This document shows, piece by piece, positions 62,964 to 64,000 of a stretch of DNA of 64,000 nt. The position numbers and the translations under genes are program-made. Each line of letters begins with the position of its first letter. The stretch's first letter is position 1. Source of the DNA: JAJPKK01 sp963800215 (GTDB lineage: Bacteria > Pseudomonadota > Alphaproteobacteria > Rhizobiales > Xanthobacteraceae); NCBI GenBank assembly GCA_963800215.1, contig CAWCZY010000003.1:1-64000 (forward strand), written 5' to 3'. Below the pieces are notes generated by a model that was given only the letters and a program-made list of their open reading frames with translations, had not been told where the DNA came from and did no database searches.

Positions 62964-64000
62964 TCACCGCACATGCGCCGGCCTCGCGTTGCCGTAGGTG
63001 ACGCGGTAGATGGCGCCGTTCCAATCGTCGGAGACGAGCAGCGAGCCGTCCCTCATCATGGCGACGTCGACGGGGCGGCCGAGATAGGCGTTGCCGGCCA
63101 GGAAGCCGGTCAGGAACGGCTCGACCGACCGGACGCTGCCGTCGCGGTTGAGCCTCACCACCACCACGTCGGCGCCGGTCTTGACCGTCTTGTTCCAGGA
63201 GCCGTGGCGGGCGACGAAGATCGCGTTCCTGTAGTCCGGCGGGAACATGGTGCCGGTGTAGAACCGCAGGCCGAGCACGCCCGCATGCGGTCCCATCTTG
63301 GCGACCGGCGGCACGTAATTGCCGCAGGACTGGCCCCAGCCGAATTCCTGGTCGGGGATATCGCCCTCGTAACAATAGGGCGCGCCGAAATGCTGCCCGG
63401 GCCTGATCACCCGGTTGAGCTCGTCATTGGGCAGCTCTTCCGAGAGCCAATCCCGGCCATTGTCGGTGAAATAGAGATCTTTGGTCGCAGGATTCCAGTC
63501 GAAGCCCAGGCTGTAGCGCACGCCCTGCGCCAGCACCTCGGCGCCGGTGCCGTCGAGATTGATCCGGCGGATCTGGCCGTAGGTATCGGGCGCGATGCAG
63601 TTGTTGCAGGGAAGGCCGACCGACACGTAGAGCCTGTCGTCCGGCCCGATGCCGATGAACCTCCAGCCGTTGGCCTCGTCCTTGGGCAGATCGTCGTAGA
63701 TGACGATCGGCGGCGCGGGATCGTCGAGATGGTCCTCGACATGCTCGATCTTGGAAATCTGCGACAGCTCGGCGATGTAGAGGGTGCCGTCCAGGTAGGC
63801 GAGCCCGTTGGGCCGGTGCAGGCCCGACGCGACGACCTTCACCTCGGGCCGGCCGTCCTTGCTGACGACGGCATAGACCTTGTCGAGCAGGCTGGTGCCG
63901 GCGAACACCGTGCCCCTGTCGCCGACGCGCAGCGACCGCGCATTGGCGACGCCGCCGGCATAGACCTCGATCTTGAAGCCCCTGGGCAGCTTGAGCGCGT
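62964..64000 (-). CDS. Glucose/sorbosone dehydrogenase-like (PQQ-type propeller) protein, 5' end outside window
   Basis: At least 345 residues; the reading frame is open to the window edge, where ALKLPRGFKIEVYAGGVANA precedes the rest, so the N-terminus is missing. The six-bladed GSDH propeller is seen in VVASGLHRPNGLAYLDGTLY, PDDRLYVSVGLPCNNCIAPD, GFDWNPATKDLYFTDNGRDW, PAGQHFGAPYC-like GQHFGAPYCYEGD, FVARHGSWNKTVKTGADVVV and MMRDGSLLVSDDWNGAIYRV. CNNC and CYEGDIPDQEFGWGQSC hold possible disulfide cysteines. Members oxidise sugars in the periplasm with PQQ, although many lack proof. The stop is 34 bp from the rnpB terminator. Confidence 0.88.
   Translation of the reverse strand, partial: ALKLPRGFKIEVYAGGVANARSLRVGDRGTVFAGTSLLDKVYAVVSKDGRPEVKVVASGLHRPNGLAYLDGTLYIAELSQISKIEHVEDHLDDPAPPIVIYDDLPKDEANGWRFIGIGPDDRLYVSVGLPCNNCIAPDTYGQIRRINLDGTGAEVLAQGVRYSLGFDWNPATKDLYFTDNGRDWLSEELPNDELNRVIRPGQHFGAPYCYEGDIPDQEFGWGQSCGNYVPPVAKMGPHAGVLGLRFYTGTMFPPDYRNAIFVARHGSWNKTVKTGADVVVVRLNRDGSVRSVEPFLTGFLAGNAYLGRPVDVAMMRDGSLLVSDDWNGAIYRVTYGNARPAHVR

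Overview
The window is GC-rich (roughly two-thirds G+C by eye) and looks like an alphaproteobacterium of the order Hyphomicrobiales (Rhizobiales), near the Bradyrhizobium, Pseudolabrys or Xanthobacteraceae group. The basis is an alpha-type RNase P RNA, a small DUF465 gene in front of purE-purK, three orphan Bug-type solute-binding proteins, and dispersed palindromic repeats containing CCCGGCTTGACCGGGC. No rRNA, tRNA, CRISPR array, prophage or integrative element was seen. Species-level placement is not possible from this sequence alone.

Layout. 0-9 kb: eutA (ethanolamine ammonia-lyase reactivase), a secreted protein of unknown family, a GT39-type membrane glycosyltransferase, rnhB, a small membrane protein, a VOC/DoxX pair, and a long secreted beta-propeller protein with a haem-type motif. 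9-17 kb: a Tat-exported MmgE/PrpD protein, an MFS permease, a second secreted unknown related to the first, two alpha/beta hydrolases, a GlcG/HbpS-like protein and a DUF21/CBS membrane protein. 17-27 kb: the most distinctive locus. It holds two tandemly duplicated Tat-exported molybdenum hydroxylase large subunits, one shared 2Fe-2S subunit, a di-haem-type cytochrome, an unrecognised secreted protein and a PuuE-like secreted deacetylase, followed by a small secreted peptide with an internal repeat. 27-39.7 kb: two Bug proteins, an L,D-transpeptidase, trmO, a PAN-domain protein, prpE, an acyl-CoA synthetase, a toxin-antitoxin pair, a decayed Uma2 locus and purE-purK. 39.7-45.8 kb: a surface-polysaccharide cluster with two GT2 enzymes, an O-antigen ligase, a GT9 heptosyltransferase-like enzyme and a CapD/FlaA1-like epimerase. 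45.9-61 kb: an NHL-repeat protein, an SsuBC/TauBC-type ABC pair, a fused 5-oxoprolinase divergent from a DUF1445 (D-glutamate cyclase-like) gene, an ArsR plus two SRPBCC genes with matching operators, MAPEG, a TPR lipoprotein-sized exported protein coupled to a minisatellite peptide, small VOC and DUF1330 genes, a LivK-type and a third Bug solute-binding protein, and a secreted cupin. 61-64 kb: an intact ISAs1-family element with perfect 10-bp target duplication, inserted just upstream of the rnpB promoter, then rnpB and a partial glucose/sorbosone dehydrogenase.

The genetic content suggests a soil or sediment heterotroph with many exported oxidoreductases and solute-binding proteins. About a dozen conserved genes carry single-base indels, several of which compensate each other within tens to hundreds of bases. 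The simplest reading is residual indel error in a long-read or metagenome-derived assembly, not true pseudogenes, so coordinates of those genes are given for the whole reconstructed coding region.
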